A DNA stretch of 64,000 nucleotides from UBA6814 sp040753075 (GTDB taxonomy: Bacteria; Desulfobacterota; Desulfovibrionia; Desulfovibrionales; Desulfovibrionaceae), in contig JBFMHA010000011.1 of assembly GCA_040753075.1 (NCBI GenBank), positions 1 through 64,000 of the forward strand. The letters are read 5' to 3'. Position 1 is the stretch's first letter, and every line of letters begins with the position of its first letter. The position numbers were made by a program, and so were the translations under genes. The notes below the pieces were generated by a model. That model was not told where the DNA came from. It saw only the letters and a program-made list of their open reading frames with translations, and did not search any database. Positions 8,021-16,284 of this stretch are shown here, piece after piece.

Positions 8021-9265
8021 ATGATTGACGAATCTTCCTGTTCGGGCTGCGCCTCGGCCGGATCCTGCAGCTCGACGCCCGAAACCTGCGGCGGCGCCAG
8101 GGACCCGATGGAGGAGCGCCTGCAGAACAACCTGGCCAAGATCAAACACAAGATCGTCGTCCTCTCGGGCAAGGGCGGGGTGGGCAAGAGCACCGTGGCC
8201 GTGAACCTGGCCGTGGGCCTGGCCCTGGCCGGCAAGCGGGTGGGGCTCCTGGACGTGGACGTGCACGGCCCCAGCGTGCCCCGGCTGCTCTCCCTGGGCG
8301 GAGCCGACCCGCACATGGAGCCGGGCGGCATGGAGCCCGTGCCCTGGGGCAAGAACCTGGGGGTCATGTCCCTGGGCTTCCTGCTCAAGGACCCGGAACA
8401 GGCGGTGGTCTGGCGCGGCCCGGTCAAGGGCGGCCTCATCCGCCAGTTCCTGGCCGAGGTGTACTGGGGCGAACTGGACTACCTGGTGGTGGACTGCCCG
8501 CCGGGCACCGGCGACGAGCCCATGAGCGTGCTCCAGTTCCTGGGGCCCGAGGCCCGCACGGTCATCGTCACCACCCCCCAGGCCGTGGCCGTGGACGACG
8601 TGCGGCGCTCGGTGAGCTTCGTGCGGCTCATGGGCAACCCCCTGCTCGGCCTGGTGGAGAACATGAGCGGCTTCGTGTGCCGCCACTGCGGCCAGGTGGA
8701 GGACATCTTCGCCGCGGGCGGCGGGGAGAAGCTCGCCGCCGAGACGGGCGCGGACTTTCTGGGCCGCATCCCCCTGGACCCGGAGCTGGTCCGCTCCGCG
8801 GACGAAGGCTATCCCCTGCTCAAGGTGGACAGGGAAGGCCACGCGGCCCGCGCCCTGCTCGGGGTGGTGGACCGGCTGCTGGCCCTGGACGCCGCCCGTC
8901 CCCGGACGGCGACGGCCGCGCCGCCGGAACTGCCGGCCCAGGGCGCGGTGCGCATCGCCCTGCCCCTGAACGGCGCCCTGCTCTGCGAGGAGCCCGGAGC
9001 GTGCAGGCGGTTCCTGCTGGTGGACGTGGACGCCTCCCGCAAGGCCGCGGGAACCGAGCCCCGCGAGGACTTCCCGGCCGAGCCCGGGGAGTGGCCCGCC
9101 TGGCTGGCGGACCAGGGGGTGCGCGTGCTCCTGGCCCGGGGCCTTTCCGCCGCGGACCGGACATCCTGCGCCGACCGGGGCGTCACCGCGCTCCAGGCCC
9201 CGGCCGGCTCGGCCGACGCCGCCCTGGACGCCTACCTGAGCGGCGCGCTGGGCAGCGGACAGTAG
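8021..9265 (+). CDS. Mrp/NBP35-type Fe-S ATPase with C-terminal NifX-like domain
   Basis: 414 residues. A Cys-rich N-terminus (MIDESSCSGCASAGSCSSTPETC) precedes a deviant Walker A, GKGGVGKST, near residue 51, and a CRHC motif near residue 223 that would bind a bridging Fe-S cluster. This is the Mrp/Ind1/NBP35 cluster-carrier ATPase. From about residue 305 (VRIALPLNGALL) a second domain resembles the dinitrogenase FeMo-cofactor/NifX-NifB C-terminal family. It begins 3 bases after hypB, so a role in hydrogenase or other Fe-S maturation is likely. The fusion is known in Desulfovibrio-type genomes (recollection). Confidence 0.88.
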   Translation: MIDESSCSGCASAGSCSSTPETCGGARDPMEERLQNNLAKIKHKIVVLSGKGGVGKSTVAVNLAVGLALAGKRVGLLDVDVHGPSVPRLLSLGGADPHMEPGGMEPVPWGKNLGVMSLGFLLKDPEQAVVWRGPVKGGLIRQFLAEVYWGELDYLVVDCPPGTGDEPMSVLQFLGPEARTVIVTTPQAVAVDDVRRSVSFVRLMGNPLLGLVENMSGFVCRHCGQVEDIFAAGGGEKLAAETGADFLGRIPLDPELVRSADEGYPLLKVDREGHAARALLGVVDRLLALDAARPRTATAAPPELPAQGAVRIALPLNGALLCEEPGACRRFLLVDVDASRKAAGTEPREDFPAEPGEWPAWLADQGVRVLLARGLSAADRTSCADRGVTALQAPAGSADAALDAYLSGALGSGQ

Positions 9266-9281
9266 GAACGCTCAAGCAAAA

Positions 9282-9319
9282 AAGCGGCGGCCGGGGAGCA
9301 CCCTCCCCGGCCGCCGCTT
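9282..9319 (-). terminator. Rho-independent terminator, minus strand (convergent)
   Basis: A perfect 17-bp stem (9282-9298 with 9303-9319) around a 4-base loop. On the minus strand it is followed by a run of six U residues, giving a strong terminator for the small gene at 9335-9544. It also lies just after the end of mrp and may stop plus-strand transcripts. Confidence 0.9.
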
Positions 9320-9334
9320 CATTTCCCGGACCGG

Positions 9335-9544
9335 CTAGCCCCTTCCGAGGCCGCCCTGGAAGTAGCTGTTCACGTAGCTGGACACCTCCAGGCGCACGCC
9401 GGAAGAGTCCTCCACCAGCCGGACGTTGGCCTCGGGGAGCAGGGCCAGGTCCTCGGCGATGTCGTCCCAGCGGCGCTTGACGCGCAGGGCCTCGGGATCC
9501 CCGAGGGCAAAGGTCTCCAACACCACCCACTGCGTCTCGCTCAT
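9335..9544 (-). CDS. Small conserved protein of unknown function
   Basis: 69 residues beginning MSETQWVVLETFALGDPEAL, preceded by a good AGGAGGAGAGC ribosome site. It is predicted to be soluble and acidic, with no recognised domain. It is 37 bases downstream of the S49 peptidase gene on the same strand and has its own strong terminator, which supports a real gene. Confidence 0.65.
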   Translation of the reverse strand: MSETQWVVLETFALGDPEALRVKRRWDDIAEDLALLPEANVRLVEDSSGVRLEVSSYVNSYFQGGLGRG

Positions 9545-9581
9545 GCTCTCCTCCTGCGGGGTTCGCCCGCGTATTGTTCGG

Positions 9582-10568
9582 TTATCGGGCCCCGAGCTCC
9601 GGGGCCCAGAGATAATAGAACCCGGTGCGCGGTCCATCCAGCACCCGGGCCAGGGGAAGCTCCGCCAGGGGACGGCTCCCGGCCCACTCGCCGGTGGCCA
9701 GGTTGTAGGCGTTGTCCTCGGCGAACGCGCTGCGGCGGTAGACCACCAGCCGGGCGTCCTCGGCCAGGCCGGCCAGGGCGCGGGCCTCCTCCAGGGCGTC
9801 GGCCAGGAACCCCACCCGGTCCACCAGCCCCATCTTCCGGGCCTCCTCGGCGGTGAAGATCCGGGCGGTGGCCACCAATTCCCGGGCCTCGGGAGCGAGC
9901 CGCCGGCGCTGGGCCACAAGCTCCAGGAAACGGCCTCCCATGCCCGCGATCATCTGCCGCATCATCTCCCGCTCCTCGGGCGTGCTCTGCCGGAAGGGCG
10001 AGCCCATGTCCTTGTTGCGGCCGGACACGGCCACCTCCGTGCCCACCCCGATCTTGTCCAGGAGTTCGTGGACCTTGGGCTGGAGAAAGACCGCGCCCAC
10101 CGAGCCGGTGACGGTGGAGGGATGGGCCACGATGCGGTCCGCGGCGACGGAGGCGTAGTACCCGCCGCTGGCCGCCACCCCGAACATGAGGGCCACCAGC
10201 TTCTTGCCGCTGCGCTCCCTGAAGCCGGCCAGCTCCGAATAGAGGATCTCGCTGTCCACCACCCCGCCGCCCGGGCTGTCCACGGCCAGGATCACCGCCT
10301 TCACGTCCGGGTCCTGGTACGCCTTGCGCAGATGGGACACGGTCTCCTGCACCAGGCCGGGCCGGGTGGACAGGAAGCCCTCGGAGGGCTGGTTGCTGAT
10401 GATCCCGCGCATGGGCAGGTAGAGGATCTTGTCCTTGCCCTCTCCGGACAGGATGAACTCGGCCAGGGGCTCGGCGAAGTCCTGCTTGAGCTTGATCTGG
10501 GGCGCGGCGCAGGCGGCCAGCAGGGCCGCGGCGCAGGCGGCCAGGAACAGAAGGCGGCAGTGTCTCAT
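9582..10568 (-). CDS. S49 (SppA-type) signal peptide peptidase, lipoprotein
   Basis: 328 residues. The N-terminus is a lipoprotein signal with Cys20 in the lipobox LAAC. The S49 fold follows: AVDSPGGG near residue 98, the nucleophile Ser134 in VAASGGYYAS, and the general base Lys186 in SGRNKDMG. It belongs to the single-domain SppA/SohB serine protease family, which degrades cleaved signal peptides or membrane protein pieces. The lipid anchor replaces the membrane helix usual in SppA. It is probably exported and attached to a membrane facing the periplasm. Confidence 0.85.
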   Translation of the reverse strand: MRHCRLLFLAACAAALLAACAAPQIKLKQDFAEPLAEFILSGEGKDKILYLPMRGIISNQPSEGFLSTRPGLVQETVSHLRKAYQDPDVKAVILAVDSPGGGVVDSEILYSELAGFRERSGKKLVALMFGVAASGGYYASVAADRIVAHPSTVTGSVGAVFLQPKVHELLDKIGVGTEVAVSGRNKDMGSPFRQSTPEEREMMRQMIAGMGGRFLELVAQRRRLAPEARELVATARIFTAEEARKMGLVDRVGFLADALEEARALAGLAEDARLVVYRRSAFAEDNAYNLATGEWAGSRPLAELPLARVLDGPRTGFYYLWAPELGAR

Positions 10569-10660
10569 GGGTGCGCTCCTCCGGTGCGGGAGCGCACCCT
10601 AGCATGTCCGGCCCCGGGAGGGAATTCCCGGAAAGGGCGGACCGTGGGCGAGAATTGCGT

Positions 10661-11341
10661 TTAGGGGTTCAGCCGGAAGGGGCTGCCCACGCCCTTGGTC
10701 GCGCCGGGCAGGTCCTCCACCACGGGCGTCCTGGCCTGGCCGGGCTTGGCGGACATGGCCGCGCCGGGCCTGAGGAAGCGCTCGAAGGCCTCGCTCTCGC
10801 GGCCCGCGGCCAGCAGCCGCGCGGCCAGGCCGCGGTTGGGCAGGGCCCAGTCGTGGGCCGCGGCCACCACCTGGTCCCGGGTGCGCACCACCCGGGCGGA
10901 CACGAAGACCACGTCCTGATCCGCGGTGTAGCAGCCCACCAGCACGGCCTCGGCGTCGGCGTTGTCCAGGGCCAGGAGCTCGGCGTGGCGGGACAGGGCG
11001 AACTCGCCCCCCGCGGGCCGCAGGCCCAGGTCGCGACGCAGGCGCACCTCCACCAGGTCGTAGCCGGCCCGGGACAGGACCGTGGCCACCTGCTCGGCCA
11101 GGAGCCGACCCAGGGGAGAGGCGGACTCCAGGTCGTCCCGGTCGGCGAAGGTGGCCACCAGCACCCGGGATCCCGGCTCCAGGCGGCTCGCGGCCGCCAG
11201 GGCCAGGGTCTGGGCCGCGGCCTGGTTCTCGGTGATGAAGGCCGCGCCAGGGTCCGGGGGCGGGGCGACGGGCCGGGGCGCGGAGGAGCAGGCGGCCAGG
11301 AGGAGCAGGAGCAGGGCTGACAGCACACAGTGGCGGGTCAC
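10661..11341 (-). CDS. FlgO-family outer-membrane type lipoprotein
   Basis: 226 residues. A lipoprotein signal ends at Cys18 (LLLLLLAACSS). The core VLVATFADRDDLESASPLGRLL followed by GYDLVEVRLRRDLGL matches the FlgO domain first described in Vibrio, where FlgO supports flagellar outer-membrane structure. It lies 9 bases downstream of a second lipoprotein gene. No other flagellar gene is in the window, so the flagellar link is family knowledge only. Confidence 0.75.
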   Translation of the reverse strand: MTRHCVLSALLLLLLAACSSAPRPVAPPPDPGAAFITENQAAAQTLALAAASRLEPGSRVLVATFADRDDLESASPLGRLLAEQVATVLSRAGYDLVEVRLRRDLGLRPAGGEFALSRHAELLALDNADAEAVLVGCYTADQDVVFVSARVVRTRDQVVAAAHDWALPNRGLAARLLAAGRESEAFERFLRPGAAMSAKPGQARTPVVEDLPGATKGVGSPFRLNP

Positions 11342-11350
11342 GACGGCCTC

Positions 11351-11971
11351 CTATTCTCCGGTGATGCGCACGCCCCGCGCGGCCGGATCGCCCGGCCCGC
11401 GGCCGGGCTTGCCCGGGGGCAGCGGCTTGCCGTAGAGCGCGGTCTCGGCCGCGTCCACGTAGTAGATGCCGGTGTGGTGCACCAGGAAACGGTTCTGATA
11501 GACCAGTTCGCTGGTCACGGCCACCTCGACCGTCCCGGATGCGGCCGGAGCCGCCGCATCTGGAGTCAGGGACAGGGTGCTTTCCGATGCGTCGCGGGCG
11601 ACGCGCTCCTCCTGCCCCACCACCTGGGTCCGGTACCGCAGGGCCATGACCCCCTCGTCCCTGGAGGCCACCTGCAGGCCGCGGGAAACCAGTTGCGAGG
11701 CCAGGAGCTGGCCGAAGACCTCGCAGAAGGGCCCGGAGCATTCCTGGACCACGTCGATGGGAGTGACCACGATCTCCGGGTTGGCGTCCACGGCCTTCTT
11801 CACCCGGTCGGCCACCTCGCCGGCCAGGATCTCCCAATGCCGCACCGCGGCCATCTTGGATTGGCGCTCGGCGGGGAAGAAGCCCACCGCGGGGCGGCTG
11901 CACGCCGCGGCGGCGAGGGCCGCGGCCAGGACCAGGACGAGGGCCAGGACACGAAAGGATGCTTTGGGCAT
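11351..11971 (-). CDS. Lipoprotein of unknown function, paired with the FlgO-like gene
   Basis: 206 residues from the start chosen here (MPKASFRVLALVLVL), with CCGGAG upstream. An earlier ATG at 12022 would bury the signal peptide. The signal ends at a lipobox with Cys24 (LAAAACS). The mature part has a pattern seen in FlgO-like proteins (CEVFGQLLASQLVSRGLQVASR), then a long variable loop and a Pro/Gly-rich tail. It is probably a partner or relative of the next gene, 9 bases downstream. No firm family can be named. Confidence 0.7.
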   Translation of the reverse strand: MPKASFRVLALVLVLAAALAAAACSRPAVGFFPAERQSKMAAVRHWEILAGEVADRVKKAVDANPEIVVTPIDVVQECSGPFCEVFGQLLASQLVSRGLQVASRDEGVMALRYRTQVVGQEERVARDASESTLSLTPDAAAPAASGTVEVAVTSELVYQNRFLVHHTGIYYVDAAETALYGKPLPPGKPGRGPGDPAARGVRITGE

Positions 11972-12112
11972 GATGGCTCCGGGGCCGGCGTACGCTTCGG
12001 CTCTCCGTCGTATCGGCGGCAAGGGCTCTACTCTTTAGAGCTTCTCATTTTTTCGAAAAAAGATCAGGAGTTCCTTATGCAGGTTGCTGAATTGGAGCAT
12101 CATTTCCACTTC

Positions 12113-12131
12113 GCGCCTTGTTTCAAGGCGC
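12113..12131. other. Perfect hairpin
   Basis: An 8-bp perfect inverted repeat, arms GCGCCTTG and CAAGGCGC with a TTT loop. It lies upstream of the lipoprotein pair and downstream of the terminator at 12157. No U-run follows, so it is not a clear terminator; its role is unknown. Confidence 0.5.
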
Positions 12132-12156
12132 AACTGCGCCAGTCCCGGAAACGAAA

Positions 12157-12177
12157 AAGGCCGCCCTCGGCGGCCTT
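12157..12177 (-). terminator. Rho-independent terminator of the 12203-12628 gene
   Basis: Stem AAGGCCGCC with GGCGGCCTT around a 3-base loop. On the minus strand the hairpin is followed by a U-rich tract, as expected for the end of the gene that stops at 12203. Confidence 0.85.
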
Positions 12178-12202
12178 GCGTGCTGCGTCCGCCCTGCCGG
12201 GC

Positions 12203-12628
12203 CTAGGTCACGGACTTGACGTAGTCGTCCATGGAGGTCTCGCCCCAGGCCTTGCTCACCCAGTAGGCCGTGGCCCAGATCATGAGGGCCGCGGCCTGGG
12301 TGTCGTTGAGCCGCTTGAGCTTGGCCTCCAGGTTGGCCTGGGACGCGCCGTGCTTGGTATGGACCATGGCCAGTTCGCAGGCGTCCTGCACCCGGAGCTG
12401 GAGATAGGCCAGGCGGGACTGTTCGGGCAGAAGCTTCACCTCGCGGTGGGCTTCCAGGATGGTCTTGAGCTCGCCGGCGGAGAAGGCGCCGCGCACGGTG
12501 TTGATGGCCCGGAAGAAGGTGTCCACGGCCCAGGGCACCACGAATTCCGCACCCGCGCTCTTGGTGCGGAAATACTCCTTGAGCCACTGCTCGTGCTCGT
12601 CGCTCACCCGGGCTGCAACCTGCGGCAT
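12203..12628 (-). CDS. Conserved protein of unknown function
   Basis: 141 residues from MPQVAARVSDEHEQWLKEYF, preceded by GGGGGAG. The reading frame is open further upstream, but this start has the only good ribosome site. The sequence is helical and soluble: an acidic N-terminal part, a central helix with LPEQSRLAYLQLRVQDACEL, and a C-terminal hydrophobic helix AAALMIWATAYWVS. No known domain was recognised. It is transcribed alone, with its own terminator. Confidence 0.7.
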   Translation of the reverse strand: MPQVAARVSDEHEQWLKEYFRTKSAGAEFVVPWAVDTFFRAINTVRGAFSAGELKTILEAHREVKLLPEQSRLAYLQLRVQDACELAMVHTKHGASQANLEAKLKRLNDTQAAALMIWATAYWVSKAWGETSMDDYVKSVT

Positions 12629-12889
12629 AGCTCCCCCTTCGCACGCGGCCTGTGGTGTGGGCCCGGGGTCCGTCTCCGGACCTTGCGAACCCATGCCGGA
12701 GACATACACTTTTTTCAATGACGAAATCAAGAGAATTTCTAGAAGCGAAGCCCCCGGAGAACCGGCCGCTCCCGCCCGCCCGGAGGGCCTGGAGACACTC
12801 CTGGGAGCAGCCAGCGGCCTGGCCTGCGGGGATATCCCTCCACCCTCCGCAAAGGTTATGAAGAATGCTAAAATATCTCGGGAAAAACA

Positions 12890-12918
12890 TTGAACCCCGC
12901 CGAAAAACAGCTTATGTT
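12890..12918 (+). promoter_or_regulatory. Possible sigma70 promoter in the 12629-13056 gap
   Basis: TTGAAC, 17 bases, then TATGTT on the plus strand, in an AT-rich patch of the 428-base divergent region. It would drive the small gene at 13057 with a leader of about 130 bases. The rest of this gap shows no gene. Confidence 0.35.
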
Positions 12919-13056
12919 TTATTCTGAACCTGCCCGGGAATGGGGCGGCTTTCCCGGACATCCTCCCTTTTCTTATCCCCCGTTGCTTCCGCCGCCAGCG
13001 GCCAGGTGCGACAACGGCCCGGCCCGGGCCTTGGGCTTCGAACCAGGAGGTGCGAC

Positions 13057-13293
13057 ATGGATTACACGGAAAAGGACCTGCCGGTGGACCTGAAAGAGAC
13101 CGAGTTCGTGACCCTGGATGACGGGACCAAGATCCGCTACGAGGAAAGCGGCGGCGCCCGCGACCTCATGGTGGGCGACGAATGGACCCCCCGGGCCACG
13201 ATATTTCCCCACAACGACTTCATGCTGGAGGCCGGCGGCAAGAACTACCGAATCGTCGGCCTGGACGTGGGAATGCGGGTGGAGAAGGCATAG
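13057..13293 (+). CDS. Small acidic conserved protein of unknown function
   Basis: 78 residues beginning MDYTEKDLPVDLKETEFVTL. The ATG has a strong CAGGAGGTGCGAC ribosome site, which decides the start against longer in-frame options. The protein is acidic, beta-rich and soluble, with no Cys and no membrane segment. It is followed by a clear terminator. No family was recognised. Confidence 0.7.
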   Translation: MDYTEKDLPVDLKETEFVTLDDGTKIRYEESGGARDLMVGDEWTPRATIFPHNDFMLEAGGKNYRIVGLDVGMRVEKA

Positions 13294-13315
13294 GCCCCGC
13301 CCTGGAGCGCACAGG

Positions 13316-13343
13316 AAAGCCGGCCCCCGGGCCGGCTTTTGTT
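13316..13343 (+). terminator. Rho-independent terminator
   Basis: Stem AAAGCCGGCC with GGCCGGCTTT around a CCCG loop, then a T-run (TTTTGTTTT). It ends the transcript of the 13057-13293 gene. Confidence 0.9.
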
Positions 13344-13427
13344 TTCAGACCAGCCCCGCCTTCCCTTCCCGGCCCGCCCCGGCTATAAGGGGGCCGCCCC
13401 CAACCCCCAACCCGCACAGGACATTCC

Positions 13428-15173
13428 ATGAGCGCGCTTCCCGAGTTCCGTTCCGTCCAGGATCTGCGCTTCGGCCAATCCCCGACCCTGGACGCCTGGC
13501 TCCTGCACTTCCTCACCGAGAACGACCTGGAGCACTCCCTGACCCCGCGGGAGAACGCCTCTCCCGAGCAGTTGCGCTTCATGGCGTCACTGGACGAGGA
13601 CCAGGTCTTCGCCCCCTGCTCGGACCGCATGCTGCGCCTGCTGCTCTCCCTGAACCTGGCGGAGGAGCTGCGCCACGAATACGACTGGCGCTGGAGGAAG
13701 GTGGCCGGGATCATCGAGGAGTTCGTGCCCGACGCCTACACCCGGGAGCGCATCCTCACCCTCACCCGGCACAAGTTCCGCATGGTGGAGGCCTCTCCCA
13801 TCATCATCCCGTCGCGCATGCAGAAGCGCTTCCTGACCATCTTCCTGACCCAGAGCGGACTGTCCGACCCTCACCGCTCCCTGCGCCGGGAGTACAACAC
13901 CCGGGCCGCCGAGGTCATCGCCTCGGACACCGTGGACCGCCTGCTCAACATCTGCCCCGCGGACAGCATCGCCTGCCACCGCCTGTCGGACCTGCGCTTC
14001 GACCTGGACATGATCGAACTGGAGCGCCTGCTGGTCATGTCCACCATGTCCGGATTCTGGCTGGAGCCCGGCTACACCCCGGACTTCGAGGCGCTCAAGG
14101 CCGAAACCCTGGCCGTGCGGGACGACTTCCGCCACCTGCGGCAGGCCTTCGGCGAAGGCAGCCGCCGCTCCATCAAGATCCTCTTCCTGCCCGAGGACAG
14201 CGGCGGGCTCATGTTCGACCTCCTGGTGATCAAGGCCCTGCTGCGCCAGGGCCACCGGGTGACCCTGGCCCTCAAGAACGGCTTCCTGTTCGGCTCCCCG
14301 GCGTTCTGGGACTGGGAGGCCGACCCGGCCCTGGCCAAGGCCCTGGAGGGAGCGCACCTGCTGCCCGAGGAGCGCATGACCAAGAACGAGCTGCTCAAGG
14401 CCCAGCGCGAGCACTCCTTCCTGGTCATCAGCGACGGCACCCGGGAGGACCTGAACCTCTACCGCACCAGCGTGACCTTCGCCCGGGCCTGGAAGGAGGC
14501 CGACCTGGTGCTGGCCAAGGGCGGGGTGCACCGCCGCCGGCTCCTCGAGACCGGACACCGCTTCACCCGGGACGTGGTGTGCTTCGACCGGGACCGGGCG
14601 GGCCGCTTCCGCCTGGCCTTCAAGCCCCGGCCCGCGGAGGTGCGCAAGTTCCCGGAGTCCGCCCTTCTCTCCATGGCCGAGAACATCGTGCTCCAGATGC
14701 GCCAGGCCAAGGCCGGGGGCAAGAGCGTCATGTTCTACAGCGCCATCATCGGCTCCCTGCCCGGCCAGACCCGCACCGCCATCGAGTTGGTCACGGCCTT
14801 CGTGCAGCACCTGCGCGGCCGGCTGGACAAGACCTTCATCATCAACCCGGCCGAGCACTTCGAGGAGGGCATGGACGCCGACGACCTCATGTACATGTGG
14901 GAGCACGTGCAGCGCAGCGGGCTCATCGACGTGTGGCGCTTCCAGTCCGTGGCCGACATCGAGGCCAGCTTCGACCTCCTGCACCGCAAGGTGCCGCCCA
15001 TCTGGGCGGGCAAGGACTCCACCTTCTCCACCGGCTGCACCAAGGAGATGCAGATCGCCCTGGACATGCAGCGCCGCACCCCGGAGATGCAGATCATCGG
15101 TCCCAGCCCGGACAAGTTCTTCCGGCGCCGGGAATACGGGGTGGGCAAGTTCAGCGACGCGGTGCTGGGATAG
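13428..15173 (+). CDS. DUF89/ARMT1-like domain protein
   Basis: 581 residues, soluble, with no signal peptide. The central part (about residues 245-400) has the layout of DUF89/ARMT1-type metal-dependent phosphatases: IKILFLPEDSGGLMFDLLVIKALL resembles the DNAGE...D strand, and ADLVLAKGGVHRRRLLE resembles the adLviaKGqgN motif. DUF89 enzymes are proposed metabolite damage-control phosphatases. The Asp-Asn pair of the usual DNAGE motif reads EDSGG here, so activity may differ. The N-terminal 240 and C-terminal 170 residues are unassigned. The assignment is by motif reading and only moderate. Confidence 0.55.
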   Translation: MSALPEFRSVQDLRFGQSPTLDAWLLHFLTENDLEHSLTPRENASPEQLRFMASLDEDQVFAPCSDRMLRLLLSLNLAEELRHEYDWRWRKVAGIIEEFVPDAYTRERILTLTRHKFRMVEASPIIIPSRMQKRFLTIFLTQSGLSDPHRSLRREYNTRAAEVIASDTVDRLLNICPADSIACHRLSDLRFDLDMIELERLLVMSTMSGFWLEPGYTPDFEALKAETLAVRDDFRHLRQAFGEGSRRSIKILFLPEDSGGLMFDLLVIKALLRQGHRVTLALKNGFLFGSPAFWDWEADPALAKALEGAHLLPEERMTKNELLKAQREHSFLVISDGTREDLNLYRTSVTFARAWKEADLVLAKGGVHRRRLLETGHRFTRDVVCFDRDRAGRFRLAFKPRPAEVRKFPESALLSMAENIVLQMRQAKAGGKSVMFYSAIIGSLPGQTRTAIELVTAFVQHLRGRLDKTFIINPAEHFEEGMDADDLMYMWEHVQRSGLIDVWRFQSVADIEASFDLLHRKVPPIWAGKDSTFSTGCTKEMQIALDMQRRTPEMQIIGPSPDKFFRRREYGVGKFSDAVLG

Positions 15174-15281
15174 CCGCCTGCGGCGGACGGCGGGCGGCGA
15201 GCCGCGTCGCCCGCCTCCTGCCGGAGGAGGACGCGCGGCGGAAGAGGCCCGGCCCGGCGGGTCCGGGCCGCAGCCGCGGAA

Positions 15282-15581
15282 TCAGAACAGCCCGGTCTCG
15301 TCGCCGTACTGGCTGTAGATGCTGTCGAAATAGCCGGCCATCTCGTTGTACACGGTCTCCAGGGCGGCCTTGTGCGCGTCCCAGTCCTCGTCGGTTCCGG
15401 ACCGGGCCTGGGCGATCTTGTCCAGGAGTTCGGAGCGAAGGGCCTTGTAGTAGTAGTACTGCTTCTGATTCTCCAGCATGTCCGCCGCGCCGCTCTTCCT
15501 GACCTTGTCCGCGGCCGCCTCCATCTTGCCGTCCAGGTCCCGGATCCGGGCCTCCAGGCTCGTGATGAATGCCGTCCTCAT
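15282..15581 (-). CDS. Small helical protein of unknown function
   Basis: 99 residues beginning MRTAFITSLEARIRDLDGKM, with CGGGAGGA before the ATG. It is predicted to be almost all alpha-helical, coiled-coil in the first half, with a Tyr-rich patch QKQYYYYKALRSELL. No family was recognised. It converges with the DUF89-like gene. Confidence 0.65.
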   Translation of the reverse strand: MRTAFITSLEARIRDLDGKMEAAADKVRKSGAADMLENQKQYYYYKALRSELLDKIAQARSGTDEDWDAHKAALETVYNEMAGYFDSIYSQYGDETGLF

Positions 15582-15777
15582 GGCGTCCTCCCGTGTGGTT
15601 GCGTTGCCGGGCAGCGACTTCCCGCAGCATTCCCCATGACAGGATACCCCATTCCTCCCCCCGCGCACAAGCCTTTCAGAAGAACGCCGGGCCGATGGAA
15701 ACAAAAAGGCCCGGGACGACCCGGGCCCGATGGCTCGCACGCTCCCGCCGCCGGCAGGACGCCGCGGGAGATTCTTT

Positions 15778-16239
15778 TTACTGCTCCGGCTCCTGCCGCC
15801 TGGCCAGGTCCTGGATCCTGGACCGCAGGAAGGCCGCGGCCACGGCCCCGGCGTCCCGGTCCAGGGAGCGCTCCCTGCCGTAGCGCTCCAGGTCCTCCTG
15901 CACCTGGGCCTCCATGCGCTCGGACTCCAGGAACATGATGAAGGCCAGGGCCAGGGCGGCCTCGTCCTCCACCCGGCCCGAGCACAGGGCCTCCAGGGCC
16001 TCGCGCTCCACCGTCTCCAGGAGCCGGTCCACGAACATGTCGGCCCAGCGGGCGTAGAGTTCGCCCAGGAGCGGCGGCGCCATGTCCGCCAGCCGCTGGG
16101 CCTCGTCCTCGTCCACGTTGGGCATGGACACGGACATGTACTCCCGCAGGGCGTGGGCGCGGCTGCCCTGGTCGCAGGCCAGGCGGCGCATGACCGCACG
16201 GTGGGCGAAGGCCCGGATCTCCAGGTCGCTCTTGGGCAT
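15778..16239 (-). CDS. Conserved helical protein of unknown function
   Basis: 153 residues from MPKSDLEIRAFAHRAVMRRL; GGGAGGGA precedes this ATG, which is preferred over an earlier ATG at 16272. The protein is acidic and helical, without Cys motifs or membrane segments. It starts 45 bases after the EamA transporter stop and is probably co-transcribed with it. Confidence 0.65.
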   Translation of the reverse strand: MPKSDLEIRAFAHRAVMRRLACDQGSRAHALREYMSVSMPNVDEDEAQRLADMAPPLLGELYARWADMFVDRLLETVEREALEALCSGRVEDEAALALAFIMFLESERMEAQVQEDLERYGRERSLDRDAGAVAAAFLRSRIQDLARRQEPEQ

Positions 16240-16284
16240 GGCTCCCTCCCGGGCCGCAGGCCGGCCCTTCATCTTTCAATCATT

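Noticed and set aside
12077..12721. Plus-strand frame beginning MQVAELEHHFHFAPC after an AGGAG site
   Set aside because: It runs through the terminator at 12157 and then antisense through the 12203-12628 gene; composition is shadow-like.
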